Notes: generated from the letters alone by a model not told the origin. A DNA stretch of 64,000 bases from Nemopilema nomurai (GCA_003864495.1 ML133413.1:109564-173563); one strand, 5' to 3'. Numbered from the stretch's first letter, positions 1 through 13,932 are shown. Made by a program: numbers and translations.

Positions 1-2495
1 TTCGTTTTTGTAATTCGAAAAATGACAACAATCAATGATTTCGTCTCTGGCGATGTGAATGCATTCATTTGCAAATCTGCATGCTCTTTTTCTTCATCCT
101 GTCCTTTGGTATTCAATCCTGTTAAGTTCATTAGCTCATTTGTTACCTCAAGAAAAGGTTCCTAGGCTATCTATGCACTTTCACCATAGCTTTCTCTTTT
201 TAAGCTGAAGGGTTCTGCTGCAAAAGTATGGGTAGGTGTTTTTGTTCCGCCCCTTCCAAACAAGCAGTGTGAAGTTATGCATTAGTACACGCCAAACTTT
301 GCCATCCGTTCTCAATCAAGTAAATGCGGGCTATTTCTTGACCCACTCTTGGTGGTTATCCCCTGTTGCATTCTAGCCTATTCATCTCTCACAGGGGCAA
401 CCTTTATTTAAAAGCACTTGGTGACCTGTATTTGATTTCCACTCTTCAGCCTGGCCTTCGAGTGTATATAAACTTTGTTCGTTGTGCCAAAACCACTGGA
501 GGTTTCGAGCCACATGTTTGGGAAATAATGCTAATACAGGTCAACTCTGTTTCCAAATTCAACAAGTTTGAGACTGTTTCGACTTTGGCCACAATTTACC
601 AAGATTTACATATGATTAAGATTGACAATGGCAATCGCATAATTGGAGCCTCGTGGTTGTGATGTCTTGTGCGTGGGGAGTTCGGCTCCTGGTACTGAGT
701 TTGTCTCTTTGGGTCATTGAAGGTACAGAAGTTGGGGATCTTGGATGTCTCCGTGGGCTTGTTGCAGGGTCAACAGTGTGAACTTCCTTGTTGTGCCAAA
801 TGCAGTTGCTTGTGCTGGGAATTTGTTGTCTCAATTTTGCTTCATGATCGAACTCCTGATTATGAACTTGCTGTGCATTTCTCACTCGTTGAATGCCAAT
901 TTGGTCCTGTTTCGAATGTTTGATGCTTGGTTGATGGGTGGATGGTAGCTAGGCTTTGGTAGCCGCTTCGGAAACTATTAATTAATCATTTACTTGACCT
1001 TCTTTTGAATCAACGCCGTTCTCGTTACAAAACACATTATGCACAACACCAACGACATTAAACATTTGGCAAAATCTTCTATGCACTAATACTAACCTAT
1101 CCTGTCCACGGGCTAACAACTTTAAAGGTACTGTCAACATTCTAAAAAGAACCTCTGTCTCTATCTCGTCCATTAGCAAAGCTATTGTAGTAATGACCAT
1201 TATAGTTGTTGTTGTTTCAATATTGTCGTTATTTGTTTTTTAATGTTCCCGTATCGTGTGGCGCAAGTCGCGATGTGGCACAAGTATTAGGTGACAACCA
1301 GGATCTTGGTGCAAGCCGAGCTCCCTCTTCAACGCCTAAAGTCACGGAATTACCGGCAATCATTTTTTAAGCCTTCATGCATTCCCGACATTTCTAGCTT
1401 GCCCACTCATATTAAATACCTTTCGCTTATCTATAAGAGACACTTTGTCTATTATATCGTTGTCACAAAGACACGGGAATGCAAGTTGAGCATGTTTGGG
1501 AGCGGATAGACATGTCATGGGAACCATCATTTTTCAATCATTTGATGATATTTTTAGCCTTATTGAAAGTAGCATTATCGGTCTAATAGTGAATGTGATT
1601 ACTAAAATAGAATTTATTTTTGGATTAGAGTGATGTGCATGTCGTCTTGTCCACAGATATCTTTACATTTCATTTCTTTTTGTCCGGTAATCAACGTGGT
1701 TTGCCTTTAATCTCTTTTGTGTGGTGCTTTCTACCGTAAGCCTTCGATTTGACCAATGTTTGATCTGTGGTCGATGCTTCATGTTGAATGCCAAAGAAGA
1801 ATAATCGTGCAAATCTGCCTGGAATTCTCTTTTCTTCTATCATGAATCGGGAGATTTTCCTGAGATAGGTTGATAAATGATTTTATTAGGACCATGTATC
1901 GTTCTTGATATCAAATTATATGTTTATACGTGTGCGGAAAGCGGTAGCGCGGGAAAGTGATAACGCGGTAATGCGGTAGCGCGGGAAAATGGTAATGCGG
2001 AATGCGGTAGCGCGGGAAAGTGGTAACGTGGAAAGCGGTAGTCCCGAAAAGCGGTAACGCGGAAAGTGGTAGCGTGGTAAAGCAGTAACGCGGAAAAGCG
2101 TTAGCGCGGAAAAGCGGTAACGCGGAAAAGCGTTAGCGCGGAAAAGCAGTAACGTGGAAAAGCGGTAGAAAATAAGCTCATGTCTGATAAAATACTTCAT
2201 TTTTTGTATCGATTTATATAATACCTCATTTCAGATTTATATTGAATGACACATTGGCACTTGAGGCCTCTACGTTGTATATACATACGCCTCCTTTTCG
2301 TTTGGATATGTTACTAATTTGGACATTTTTTGCTGAGCCGTAGCTGTTTCGTGTCTTCTTAGGGGAAAGGGGGGGGGGAAGCTGGTAGAAAAAATAGAAC
2401 GGTGAACAATTGCTGTTCAACCAATTCAAGATTCATAGTTTATGCTTACAGTTACACAGTTGCTCTTAGTTCTAATGAAATATTTTCTTTTTAAG
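1..2495. other. intron or upstream region of GIT gene; no exon recognised
   Basis: No exon of GIT or of any other gene could be identified here. The GIT exon at 2496 opens in phase 0 after a normal acceptor, so an upstream exon must exist, either further left or unrecognised in this stretch. Positions about 600-950 are richer in G and C than their surroundings and carry an 89-codon minus-strand ORF (616-885) rich in Ser, Thr, Pro and His. It resembles no family I know and may be a decayed element. A GC-rich minisatellite sits at 1933-2169, and a run of about ten G follows near 2370. Confidence 0.5.
1933..2169. repeat. GC-rich minisatellite, about 16-bp unit
   Basis: Degenerate tandem array built on a unit close to GCGGAAAAGCGGTAAC, alternating with a GCGTTAGC variant. 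About fourteen to fifteen copies are visible. The last copies (about 2085-2165) are the most regular, and the first half contains shortened units. The array gives a repetitive Arg/Ala/Phe/Pro reading frame on the minus strand, which I regard as an artefact of the repeat. Confidence 0.85.
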
Positions 2496-5400
2496 CCTGG
2501 GAGCACGTCGTCGGATGGAACAGATGGTCGTTATGTTAGTATAGAAGAATACAACGGACTGAAGAAGCAGTACAATGATGCAGAGGTCAGTTCCTAATCC
2601 AACTATCTTTCGAGGCCTTCTATAAAGCGTTCACGGTCTTTGCTTCAACCAGTGCTTTGGCTATCGCTCCGTTTGTCATTAGAAGCTGACGCAGAAAGAT
2701 GGGTTCCTTAACCTCTGCTCGTTTGAGACTTCCACGGTATGGTCCTATGCAGTAAAAAAGGGAATTCAGCATTCCATACATAGTTTGTCACATCAGGTTA
2801 TTAGACTATGGAGTGACTTAGAGCCCATTCTCACCGTGCATCCAGTATAACACCTTTAACATTGTCGTCTCGTGGCCATGTAAAAAGTCCGTTATGCCTG
2901 ATTTTTTCTTTCCATTCTATCCATTGCTTTGATAGCCGGTTACAAAATTGCAATTTTTTAAAAAAAATTGAAAACATTTAAAGGCTTCTTTATTTGGAAG
3001 GATGGTGCATTCAAACTTCCATAAGAATGGATAGAGGTTTCATTTGAATAGTATCTTAAAATAATCCTACTTAAAAGTTACTTACTTCCGAAGAATATGG
3101 AAAACCAACCAAACTATATGTCCTCAATGTCTCTGATTTCGATAAAACGTCTCAAATATGCTTCCCACGGTAAAAATATCTTACAAAAAAACGTACAAAA
3201 TTTTTGCTCGGTATCAGATTGTGAAGATTTGTCCTATTCTGCCCTGACCGCAACCCCCAATTGTTGAAACGTCTGACGATAACTTTTGTTCAGGTTGCTA
3301 CATTGGGTCCAGGAATAACTAATATTTAAAGCTCTTTACAATGCCTGCTCAAGTGTGAGGAATTGGCTGACATGGCCAACATGCAAAAATATCAGCCTTG
3401 AAAACCCATCTTTATTGGAATTGGTTCCAAGTGAATTGGTACCCTTCCTCTCTGAATCAGTTTTTTGTATCAAAAGCTTTCAGGTAACCGTGATTCGAAA
3501 TAGAGTAGGCCCTCAATAGATGACCGAGTCAACTGTTTCCTGTAAGCCAACGAGTTCCCCTAAACAGATTTATTTTGTCTACAACGTATACTGCCACTTG
3601 GTGAGCCCTGTGAATGCTTTACAGGAATGTTCTCACCAAGCACTTTGCATCTTCTATCATTGCCTATACCGCCTTTGTACCTGCTTTAGCTACCTGCTTT
3701 GAGTTGCATGGAATCGTGTAGGCCTACAGTTTATTTTATATCAACCACATATTAACGACGGCTCATCACTCTTATTTCCCACGTCACCATTTGATGGCCA
3801 ATGACCTCCTTTTCCATATATAGTACTCTTAGCGTAAATCAGAATACCCAGGCCTTATCCAGGCCTTGATTCTCGCTTTTCTTTTATTTAAAACCTTTTC
3901 AGCCTTGCTTTACGACCATATCAAATTGCATTATTGTGTCAAGCTGTTGCAGATTTCGCTGACAACCTATATTCGGATGAGGAGACTAAACTTAGAAGGG
4001 CAAGATTGATGCTTGAAATAGATGTTAATCTTTATTGGGTGTTTTTGGTGGGTTTTCCTTTTCAGTCACATGTTTCTTCTTTATTTCAGGATAGAGCAAA
4101 CCACTTTCAGAAGCTGAACGACACGCTGAATCAAGAAGTCAACCTGCTTCGAAGCATGGTGGGTTAACGTAACGGCTATCTGTTTCGTGGAATTTCTTTT
4201 TATAGTCTCCTCATCCAGTCTCTTATGGTCTCTTCATGTGGTGGTTGTCAAATGAAGGCGATTTATTATGATGACGTAGCATAACGAAGTGGCCTCTAGT
4301 GCCTCGATGACATAAATGTATTCAGGTGGGCTTAGCAGTTGCTTTCAATGCATATCGAGTGTCACTGGGTGTGGGAAAACCTTATTATTATACGAAGGAA
4401 GCCTTAAAGGAAAGGTCGTACTGTTTGATTGCCCAAAACAGTTGCTCTTTAACAATCCCGAATTTGCTGATCATAAATGGTCATTAAAAAACCATCCATC
4501 CAACAAAAACAATTACAAACAATTTTATAAGCATATAGGTCCAAATAGTTTCATCTTTGGTATGCATCCAGTTCATGTCTCTTAATTTTCTGCCGACATG
4601 CTACGGTAATTCGTTAAGGAAAGTGAATTTGATATTTTCTGGCGTTGGTACACAGCTACACATATAAGGTGATAATCGAATCAAGCATGAAACTAAAACA
4701 GCATCTCGGTTTGCCACAAGTATTTTCAGCCTATGCTTCGAGTTTCAGCCTACACACATAAAATAGCATTTATCATAACTGCAAGATTTAGTGAGCTTGC
4801 ATTCTCAACATAGTAGTTTGATAACTGGGAAAAGTTCACTAAAAGTTGCTGAATCATGTAGAAGTTTTTACAGTTTGAAATGCCGGCCAGTAATTGAATA
4901 TCAGCTAGAGGGAGTTGTAGTAATAACCGTACTACGCTGAAGGCACAGATTTCCAAAACAGAAATTGCAAAAGATTTGGTGGGGGGAGGTAGAACTTTTT
5001 TTCAATCACAACTAAGTGCAAAGAGTTTTAATGGATTATGAATCAAAAGCTTAAAATATTCTGCGCGGCCTAGACTTTCACTTTGATGCGCGGGGATCAG
5101 CTGCCAAAGCAAAAAGAAAGTGCCTAAATCCGGCCACCATCTTGTCCGCAAATGAAAAATGGCGGAATTGTTTCCTAGCACAAAATGAAATACTTGTGTC
5201 CGTGGTCAGTCTGGAAGCTCGGTACGAATTGGATTTTACTTTTTAACGAAAAGTAAGCTGATCTCTTCAGCTGAGCACGGAAACCTTTTTTGCGTTTCAG
5301 GCTGTTTTAAGAAAATCTTGGTAGGGATACACAGTATCAACCAAATTGTGGATTTTTTCTAACAAGAGACGAAATGCCTCAAGGCTCTTTAACTTGAACT

Positions 5401-8400
5401 TAGTTGTTCCAGAGCGTTAATTAGCTTTTGCCTTCTTAGACAAGCCGCTCTTTTACTAAGAAAATTTAGCCAAGCGATTATTTGTATTAGAAGTTCAAAC
5501 ATAGGTTTCCCTGCAAATGGAATGGAAATGCTGTCCGTTAATGAAAACAGGTTTCTTTAACTATCCCAATAAGTGGTTGTTGTTTCTCTAAAACAAACAG
5601 AGATTTGCGGCCATCGTTCTTGAACTGTTTCATTATCTAGGTAGCAGCGGCTTTCGTTATCTAGGTATACAACGCAACTTTCACTTGAAAAACAGCTATT
5701 TCTGGACCACAGCGTTGTGGTGACTATAACACTTTCAGTTTGATAACGGATACTGAGAAGCTGGGAAATGCAATTCTTGATAAAGAGACTAGAAAAAGAG
5801 TTATTTGTTGGTTGAAAGATACTCTTATCAGCTAAGGCAGCACAAAGCTCTGAATTCACTTTTCACTGACAAGTGAGGTATGACGCTGGCAAACCTCAGA
5901 GTGAACGTGAGCAAGAGAGAATTAGGCAAATTAGGCAAAATGCCAATAAGCACCAAAACCTCACTTCATTGAGGATGTCCCCCCATTTTTTACCTTTTCA
6001 CTGCCAGCATACATGATATAACCCTGCCAGTTATGCCCCGCCACCCTCTGCTCTAGTAGATGGTGGTCTGTCTTCAAGGTGACATATGAATGAAATTCCA
6101 CTTAGTTTTGAGCAAATAATTTCTATGTGGCTGGAATTTTTTTTATTCATACGAGTTCTTGCACAGAAAAACGGGAACACGCCGTTGATTTGCGGTCGTT
6201 CTTTAAATGTTTGACTTCTTTAACTTCATTAAATGTTTGCTTGCAAACAACGCGCGTAACATTTTTGCGTGTGTCCTGCAAGATCCAACGTCCGAAGATT
6301 TTGGAGATGTGAAGTCACCAAAGTTGCGCGTAATTTCTACTTTGTGTTGCTCTTAGTGCAACACTGGACCTTATAACTTCAAGCATTTGGTTGCTAAAAA
6401 TTGCACCCACTAATTATACTTAACTACAACTTTGTCTTATCGCAATTTTTAATGCCTTTATGGCAGTCGAATTGCAAATATATCGATCCCTTTTTTCCCA
6501 GTCCCTCGGTTTTTCCCAATTTTTTCAATTTTGTTCAATCCTGCTGAAGTCATCAAACTAATTGAAATACCCTACTCAAATAATTGTTTATACCGAACTA
6601 GCTCTCCTAGAGGGCAGGCTGCAGATCTTCGCTATGAGAAATCTTCGGCAGTATACTCTATACGCTACCCTTTAGCAATTCTTCGAATCCTGTCAATGGT
6701 TAGAATTCAGGCCTTCCTTACTCTCTTGGTTCTTACAAAGGCCAATCAAAATTACAATACAAACACGTGGAAAGGAATGTTTGCAACTGTTTTTCTATGT
6801 ATGTTACCTTTGCACTCATGTGACTTTTCACCATTTTTTCATCCAGGTACCGAAGCTGATGCAGGAAAATGCTTCCCTCCGCGCACAAGTGACACAGGCG
6901 GAAACTGATCGTAATAACGTAGAAAAACAGATGATTGAAATGCAAAGAAGACTTAACGAGGTAACCTTTTAGGATTTCCCCTTAGTACCCTATATAGGAC
7001 TATTTATATTTCAGTTCTCCTATGAGATAAAAGGTATGGGGGGATTTAATCTTCCTGTGGTTACCGGTCGTTGTCTGATCATGTCCTGCATATTGGAAAC
7101 ATTTAAAAGTATTCCATCCCAGAAATCACGCTTTACCTATCGTACTTCAGTTTTTAGTTTCACGGAGTTTGAAGAGATAACCAATTTTTTATTTAACACA
7201 TGACCTAGAATCTATTCATGTCAATATGAACCTTGGCCTCTAAACTCCATGGGAACTTAAAATTTTTTTTGAACCTTTAAATCTTTCTCTACTAAGTATC
7301 CTCCTCTCCCCAAGAAACGAGAAATAGACACCGTTAAGGCCAAACTATTCACACTAGTACCATCCCAGTTATTTGGTGGCACATGAATGTCAGATACAAA
7401 GAGATTGGTGCCTGTCTGAAAGTTAAAATAATGGAACGAATGTCCTCAAGATTACAGCACAAATCAAAATTTTCTTATGGAATTATGTTCCACCCACAGA
7501 TCCCAAACTTTTTTCGCATCTTGCGGGGTTTGCATACTTGTATTCAATTTTCCTGAGGCGCTGTTCTGCACTCAAATGCTGCTTTTCTCCCCTTCAGATG
7601 GTAATGTCGTCGAAGCCTGAAGAGACAGATTCGATCATCCTGACAGCAGCATATCGCCGCATCCGTCGCCGGGTGCCTTCACTTCATTCTTTGACGAATC
7701 TTCCTCGCCACCACTGGCTAACAGTTCGGATATGAAGATCCAAAACCCGTACGATAATATTGGCTGCATGGACTCCGCGCCAAGTACGCCGTACGCCCAA
7801 CCAAACAAACAAAGTGGATCGAGGAACGAGAGGTCGCCATTGCCCAGTTATGCATCGCAGCGATCCAATGGTTAGTATACACGTCGTCTACGCTCTCTAT
7901 ACTGGCACCTTCGAAGGCATCTTTGTGACGAAAGACCACGCTTCAGGTGTCTTTTACGATGCCCATGTTTCATTATGGGGGTCATAATTGGTTTCGCGAT
8001 CATTTCATATAGTAACAAACTTTGACAAAACTCAATACATTTGGATCACAATGAAACATTCAACATGCTATTAAATTTTGGCTTCCCTCCCTTATATGTT
8101 TTCTTCTATAAACTCAACTTTTAACCACTTTCCTTGGATACTTGTGTATAATGCGTCTTTGAAATAGCGCATTCAGATACCTGAGAAACATTATAAAGGA
8201 GTATATTTTGCAACTATTCTCATAGTTGTAATTAATGGCAAAATAGTCTTATAATTGTTGTTGGAAATCTGAGTAATAGAGTTATCAGCTGGATATCTTG
8301 TTTCGATCGGTTTCATCCCCGCGAAACTAAACGCAGATATTGCGTACGGCGCTTACTATGTGAATCACTTCATTCCTGTGACGCTATCCTCTTGCTCCCA

Positions 8401-9829
8401 GGCCACCATCACAGCCCGCAAGATTACCCAGAGTCCTCCGAAGATTCGACAGCATTCATAACGGAAGATGAAACCCCGCAGTCTCCCGTTGTTGAAGATT
8501 TGCCTACGCAGGAGTCCATCGTGGAAGCCACTGAGCAAATAACCAAGAAAATACAAGAACTTCTTTTAGCAGCGCAGAGTGCCCGGCACAGCAGGTCTGT
8601 GTCTTTTGCCAGTGGACATAACATATATCTGATACATATATAATTTCATGCCAGCCGATGTATCTCATTGAAGTAGATGCTATGATGTGCAAAAAATATT
8701 TACTAATAAGGTATACAGGGTGGCTTCTTTTTCAAGGTGGTGTGATATATAGGGTAGTATCATTTCATGCGATTTCATGGACTGATGTTGGTGCTAAAAT
8801 CCATTTTACAAGTTTAAGAATACTTGTAGTCTCCAACTTAGGATATCTGAATTTCCGTTCTTGTTTTTGCGTTTATGCCTTCATAGATTAATAATTCAAT
8901 GCACATGCTTTCGTTTTTGACACATGTTCAATATTTTTTTTCTGACGCTACCATGTTTTGACATGAGACACAGAGTCTTTCTTCCCTTTTCCACATGACA
9001 AAAACTTCTACAGATGCCCACATCCATTTAGCCTCGTATCACTCCTTTTACTTCTTGTTTCCTTCTTATAGATACATACCCTGTGCAAGTAATATTTCCA
9101 CAGCAGTTAACGACATGGCTAATCTATTTCCAAAGGTTTGTCTTGAAGTTTTTCACGTTTGTTTTATCATCTGCCTAAGGTACTCTTTGTTTGAGAGTAC
9201 TTTGATTGGAGTCACTCTTCTAGGTATCCATTACCTAAGAAGTGGCAAATTTATCCCATCTCGCCCTTTTTTTCTAAAAGATTTGTCATACAACTTTTTT
9301 TATTTCATTTTTTCTAAGCGATATCATAACTGCTCGCTCAAGTTAAGAATTGATAAAATTGATTATCAGAACTTTTTTCTTAATTTTTCATTTTGATAAA
9401 AGATCACATTAGTCTTTGGATCATTACCATCTTTTCGGACTTTTTGGCACACCCCCTTTAGGATAGCATAGCCGTAGTGGAATTCTGATAACTATGTTCG
9501 CCGTAACTAAGTTAGAATAATTAGAGCATTGTGCGTTTGCGCGAGGGATTTATGCCACGCATGCTCTGATTGTCGTATTAGAAGCGGCGTATATTGAATG
9601 ATATTGAGCCCAGCGTGCTTGCTTTTTGTAGCACCCCAAGGCAGAGAACGTGCGAAGTGCGTTACGGTTAATGATCACGAGCGCGGCCAGGTTGCAAGTC
9701 GAATGCCGTAGTAGCGTCCTGCCGGACCGCACTATCGACGCCGCAATGCTGACGCAACAGGTTATTCAGTGTGCTTACGACATCGCAAAAGCGGCAAAGC
9801 AACTCGTTACGACGTACAATCAAGATTAG
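2496..9829 (+). CDS. GIT: GIT1/2-type ARF GTPase-activating scaffold protein, C-terminal half (partial)
   Basis: GIT proteins inactivate ARF6 and, with PIX, scaffold PAK and paxillin at focal adhesions, centrosomes and synapses. Exons seen: 2496-2585, 4090-4158, 6847-6960, 7598-7870, 8402-8594, 9072-9135 and 9632-9829 (stop). The first three encode the start of the linker and a coiled coil (YVSIEEYNGLKK, then LNDTLNQEVNLLR and VPKLMQENASLRAQV), as in the GIT dimerisation region. Exon 7598-7870 is a Ser/Pro-rich linker with a YDNI tyrosine motif. The last three encode the paxillin-binding focal-adhesion-targeting-like bundle: ATEQITKKIQELLLAAQ, then VNDMANLFPK, and finally QQVIQCAYDIAKAAKQLV, which is nearly invariant in the family. 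ArfGAP, ankyrin and Spa2 domains lie left of the window. Exon 7598-7870 is one base short of the length needed to join both neighbours: it enters in one frame and leaves in another, with a TGA at 7618-7620 in the exit frame. Confidence 0.93.
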
Positions 9830-9844
9830 AATTCAAAATTTTGT

Positions 9845-9850
9845 AATAAA
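9845..9850 (+). terminator. poly(A) signal AATAAA of the GIT gene
   Basis: A canonical AATAAA hexamer begins 16 bases after the GIT stop codon, followed by AT-rich sequence. It is the nearest and best signal for 3' end formation, although other 3' ends could lie downstream. Confidence 0.6.
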
Positions 9851-12375
9851 GTGAATATATAAAATTTATGGTAAATTTTATAGTGTAATAGTGTTTTAGT
9901 CGATTTGAATGAGTCATCAGTCAATTTGAAAGAGGCATGAAGATATGCGGTTGAAAGCACGGTCGAACACAATGCATGAATTTGTGAGCACGTATTTTTC
10001 TTCCGCGGTGAGTTGAACGATTTGATTTGGTAAGTTTTTTGGAAGAGAAGACGCGATATTATATTGGATATCAGTACGTGATATTGGAGAGGACTATTGA
10101 TGGTTAGCCGCCTTTATATGCAGTCCAGTTTGCCAGATCTGACATGTTATTTCCCTCGTCGTTTAATTGCTTCTACGCGAATAGTGGCACAAGGGACTGA
10201 ATCAAAAGAGGATGCATCTTTTTTTATTTTGATGGTGAAAACAAGGATATTCAGCCACGTATGGAAATACTCAGCCGTCAGCTGCTACTGTGAAAATTTC
10301 AACTCTTCATAATAGCTATATTGACATATGACTGCTAAATAGAGTAAACTTCCCTCACCCTATAACGTAGCATAGCCACCCCATGCAAGTGGCAGTTGGA
10401 GACTGTAGTTTTTTGTACCAGCTCCTAATCGTTTTGTTGGAAGCTCTTTGGTAAGCAGGCAAATTCACTATTGTCCTTGGAGCTTGAAACTCTGTGGTTG
10501 CTTAATTTTTAGTTTGATAGCTCATTAATTTACTTTGGCTCTTGCTAACAGCAAAGCTTTCTTTTATTGGCAAATCTATTGTTGAGTTCCTCAAATTTAA
10601 ACATACCAGGCATTGTTCACCCCATAACATAACTTAGGATTTTAATTGTAGTATGCACAAAATACAAATGGAATATTTTAAACATGGCATGTTTTTGCAT
10701 TTAGGATACTGCTCCCTGGTAGCCAGTGAAGTTTTTCATTAATACTAGAATTTCATTCGGTAATTTCGTTTCTGAGGAACTATTTAAAAAAATTTCCATA
10801 CCTTTCACCTGTTGCTGTTTGAATTTTATTTACTAAGGACTTTTCTCATCTGAATATTTTTGGTTATTTTTATTATGTTCTGGTGATTGTATCACACACC
10901 ATGATGGTATATCACCATGTTTAGTACCTGTGCATCAAAAGATCTCTTTACCATACATCCAAAAAGAGCATTCTTTATTTTATTGCTGCAAAGCATAGAT
11001 TCTTAGTTGTTCAATTTCTAACCCAAAAAATTGAATTTGAAGAAATTAAATTTCTGATGAGAGACTTCTTAATAACTTGTTACTTACGACAATCTTCTTA
11101 ATGTGAATACAAATTTAAATGAGCAATTAACTGTATTGAAAGTGTGGACCTTCACACTGTGCTCCTTTCAGAAAGAGAAACAGAAAATATTCTTGAATTT
11201 TCATCATTAAAAAACTTCACCATCAGTTGAAAGCCTCCTAAGACTATATTTCAAAGAGGAAATTTCTTTTGATTTCATTTAAGTAAATTTAAGTACTTGT
11301 GTATGTGAGAAAGTGGCTCCTATGCATACCCTGTTATTGCTCTAAATGTATTAAATATTTGTTGATATTGAAATGTACACACCTTGTTTGTAGATAGCAA
11401 GTAGTAGCTTTTTCATTTATTGGTGTAATCTTTACTATATTTTGAAAATTACATTTATCAGTTTTTCTTTCATTGTTGTGCTGTTTTGAGTTTTACATAA
11501 CTTTTCTTACTAAGTCTGAAGTCTATTTTCAAAGAATTGACAAGGTATATTCCTGCTTGTTACCTTTGTTGGATGTAACAAGGCAGATAGTGAAGCAAAG
11601 GGGAAGCAGCAAAGAATGTGATGATCTATAATTCTATTGTTCAAGCAATCTTTTTCCTTTAGCTTGAGTAAGCTTCTGATATTGAAAAAAACATTGCAAA
11701 AATAGATTGAACAACTGTGCAAGCCGATAAAAAATTGCTATTTGTGAAGACCATTATCTCAAAATGTAAGCTTATTTTAAGCTGTAAGCTTGATGTAAGC
11801 GTCAAATCCCATGAGTCTTTGCATGCTCTCAGGTTTCTATCAACAGGTAATTGAAAGAAAAGAAGCTTTAGGCCTGGTTAAAATTAATCAAGGTGGGGAT
11901 AAAAACTAGAGTTTTGGCATGCAGAGCCTTATAATTACAGCAAGCAAGTAGACAAAAGACAAAGAGTACATGAGCCAGCATGGGGTTTTTGAAAGAAATA
12001 GGTAATGCTTGTTCTAGATATGCTTCAAACAAATGTATAAAATTTTGCACTTGTATCTTACTGTAGCATTTGAACACAGGATTAAGTATTACCACACTTG
12101 ATAAGCTACAAAGCCTTTTTACAGCAGTAAGTTTGTATTGTCATTCTCAAAGCACTTGGTATCATCACTGGCCTAAACAGGAGGAATGCAGTGTATTTGG
12201 TGCTGAATCCTAGATGATGAAAAATGTAACAGAAATAGGAATTTTTGTGCAAGTGAGAGGTGTTTGCTTTATCTGTTATATTCAACCTAGGATTATATAC
12301 ATGTTAATCCTCAAGGGTTTGTCACATGTTACCCTCAATGCCAGCTATCTACAACAGCAGGTTCTGGATACTTGA
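9851..12375. other. convergent intergenic spacer between GIT and CD2BP2
   Basis: AT-rich sequence between two 3' ends. ORFs up to 75 codons show no family signature and no flanking splice sites in a consistent frame. The 3' UTRs of GIT (from the left) and CD2BP2 (from the right, minus strand) must lie here, but their ends cannot be fixed from sequence. I see no RNA gene or mobile element. Confidence 0.6.
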
Positions 12376-13932
12376 TCAATCATACAGCTCAAAGTCTAGT
12401 CTCTTTGAGTTATAAAATGATCCATTGGAGCCAACTTTGCGACAAAATACTCCGTCTTTAAAGAACCCCTGTTCCTTCCAGCTAATCATGCAAGAATTTG
12501 AGTAAGGTCCATAAAGTTGGGCATCATTGCTTTGGTCCCATTTATACTCCCACATAACTTCATCACTTTCTGGTAATTTTTCCTCAACTTTCTTGTCTTC
12601 TGATTCTTTGCTTGACTGTGCAAATGCTTTTTCTAACTCATCATCATCATCATCAGCATCTTTAAATTTTTCTTCCTCTCTCTTAACCTCTACATTCAGT
12701 CTCTCGAAAGTTTTACTATAAATCTCAAAATCCCCTTGCTGCAAAAGAGAGTCTGCAAACTCGGTTAATTTCAATAATTTATTTTTGTCTTCATCTTTAC
12801 TTTCATCTTTAGTTTCATCTTTACTTTCATTCTTGTTTGAGCCTTTCTGCTTTCTATCAAAGGTTTTGCCTCCAAACCTCCTAAGAGCCTTCAATATATT
12901 TTCTCCTGGCTTTAATAAACTAATGACACCCTTCATCATGGCTAGCTTTTCAGATGCAGGGAGCTTTTCAGGTTCATCTTCCCAGTTCTCGGCCTGCTGG
13001 TCTTCTTCTTCATCAACCTTTGCCCAGTCAACACTTTCAAGCCATTCATCCTTAAAAGACTCTGCATCTTTGTCAGCTATATAATTACCTATGATTAGAC
13101 ATGACAATCAAAATAAACAGACACTGTACAAGCTTTCATTCTTGCAACAACAAAAATATAAGCAACAGTTGAATTTCTCAGGAATAGAAAATGAATGAGT
13201 AACTAAAGGTATTTTAGTTGTCTATTTATCATTTATAGTGTTGTATAATCTAAATTTTACAAAATTTAAAACTTCATATATTCAATTTTTGGTATCCTTT
13301 ATTATTGAGAAAGTTCTCTGCAAAATTTGATGGGATTTGTAGCATACTTGGAAATTACTAGATAAAAATGAAGCAATTCTAAAGTAAATCTAGCTGGTCT
13401 AAAACTGACTGACAGGTAACATATATGCAAAATTTTGTTCTGTTGACTACCTTCTGAATCGAAATGACCTTCCTCCATTTCTTCTTTCAAATTAAAGGGA
13501 GTTACTTTGATCTCACCATAGGATTTTATCGTTTCGTCTTCTTGTCCTATTAAACAAAATCAACTGTTATAACACTGGACATTGAGCATTAGTATAAATA
13601 GTTCACATTGTAAACAGGGAGGAATATAACCAGATGGAGTTTCATCAGAGAAGAAGCGAGGTTAAGTCTTGTATCATCGTGATTTACAGTGCTTAGCGTT
13701 ATAACTTTTTAATAAATCAATATTATTCAAGGAGGCAATTTTAAACACCTTCAATGTCATCTTCAGTTAGAATGTTGCTAGCTGAATTTGTTCCGTGGTC
13801 GTCGGCTTTGGCTTCTTCCAACTCTTCATCGCTCTCAATGGTGTTCTCCTCCTTGAAACGACGAGTACTTGGCTCGTCAGCTTCTTTGCCTGAGACTGGA
13901 TCTTCTGCAAATTTAACCTTTCTTTTTGACAT
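12376..13932 (-). CDS. CD2BP2: CD2 antigen cytoplasmic tail-binding protein 2 (U5 snRNP 52K), GYF domain
   Basis: CD2BP2 is a U5/tri-snRNP assembly factor that binds proline-rich ligands (PPGW-type) through its GYF domain. Coding exons run 13932-13749, 13546-13451 and 13076-12376. Lengths 184, 96 and 701 give a continuous 326-residue frame, close to the roughly 340 of vertebrates. The start is MSKRKVKFAEDP, a basic N-terminus typical of the family; an upstream in-frame Met at 13995 would add an unlikely hydrophobic leader. The middle is acidic (SVDWAKVDEEEDQQ) with a Lys/Glu/Asp-rich low-complexity tract. The last ~60 residues form the GYF domain: WEYKW, then YGPYSNSCMISWKEQGFF, matching the W-x-Y...GPY...M...W...GFF pattern that forms the ligand pocket. 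The start lies 519 bp from that of the divergent TMEM45-like gene. Confidence 0.96.

Noticed and set aside
366..885. Overlapping ORFs of about 90 codons on both strands near the left edge
   Set aside because: No recognisable domain and no splice context. A decayed element is possible but not supported.
4316..4585. 89-codon ORF with a GCGKT string, suggestive of a P-loop
   Set aside because: The string is isolated, with no Walker B or other ATPase motifs, and lies in a GIT intron without splice sites in frame.
12527..13084. Ser-rich plus-strand ORFs across CD2BP2
   Set aside because: Antisense shadows of the acidic, Lys/Glu-rich CD2BP2 coding exon.
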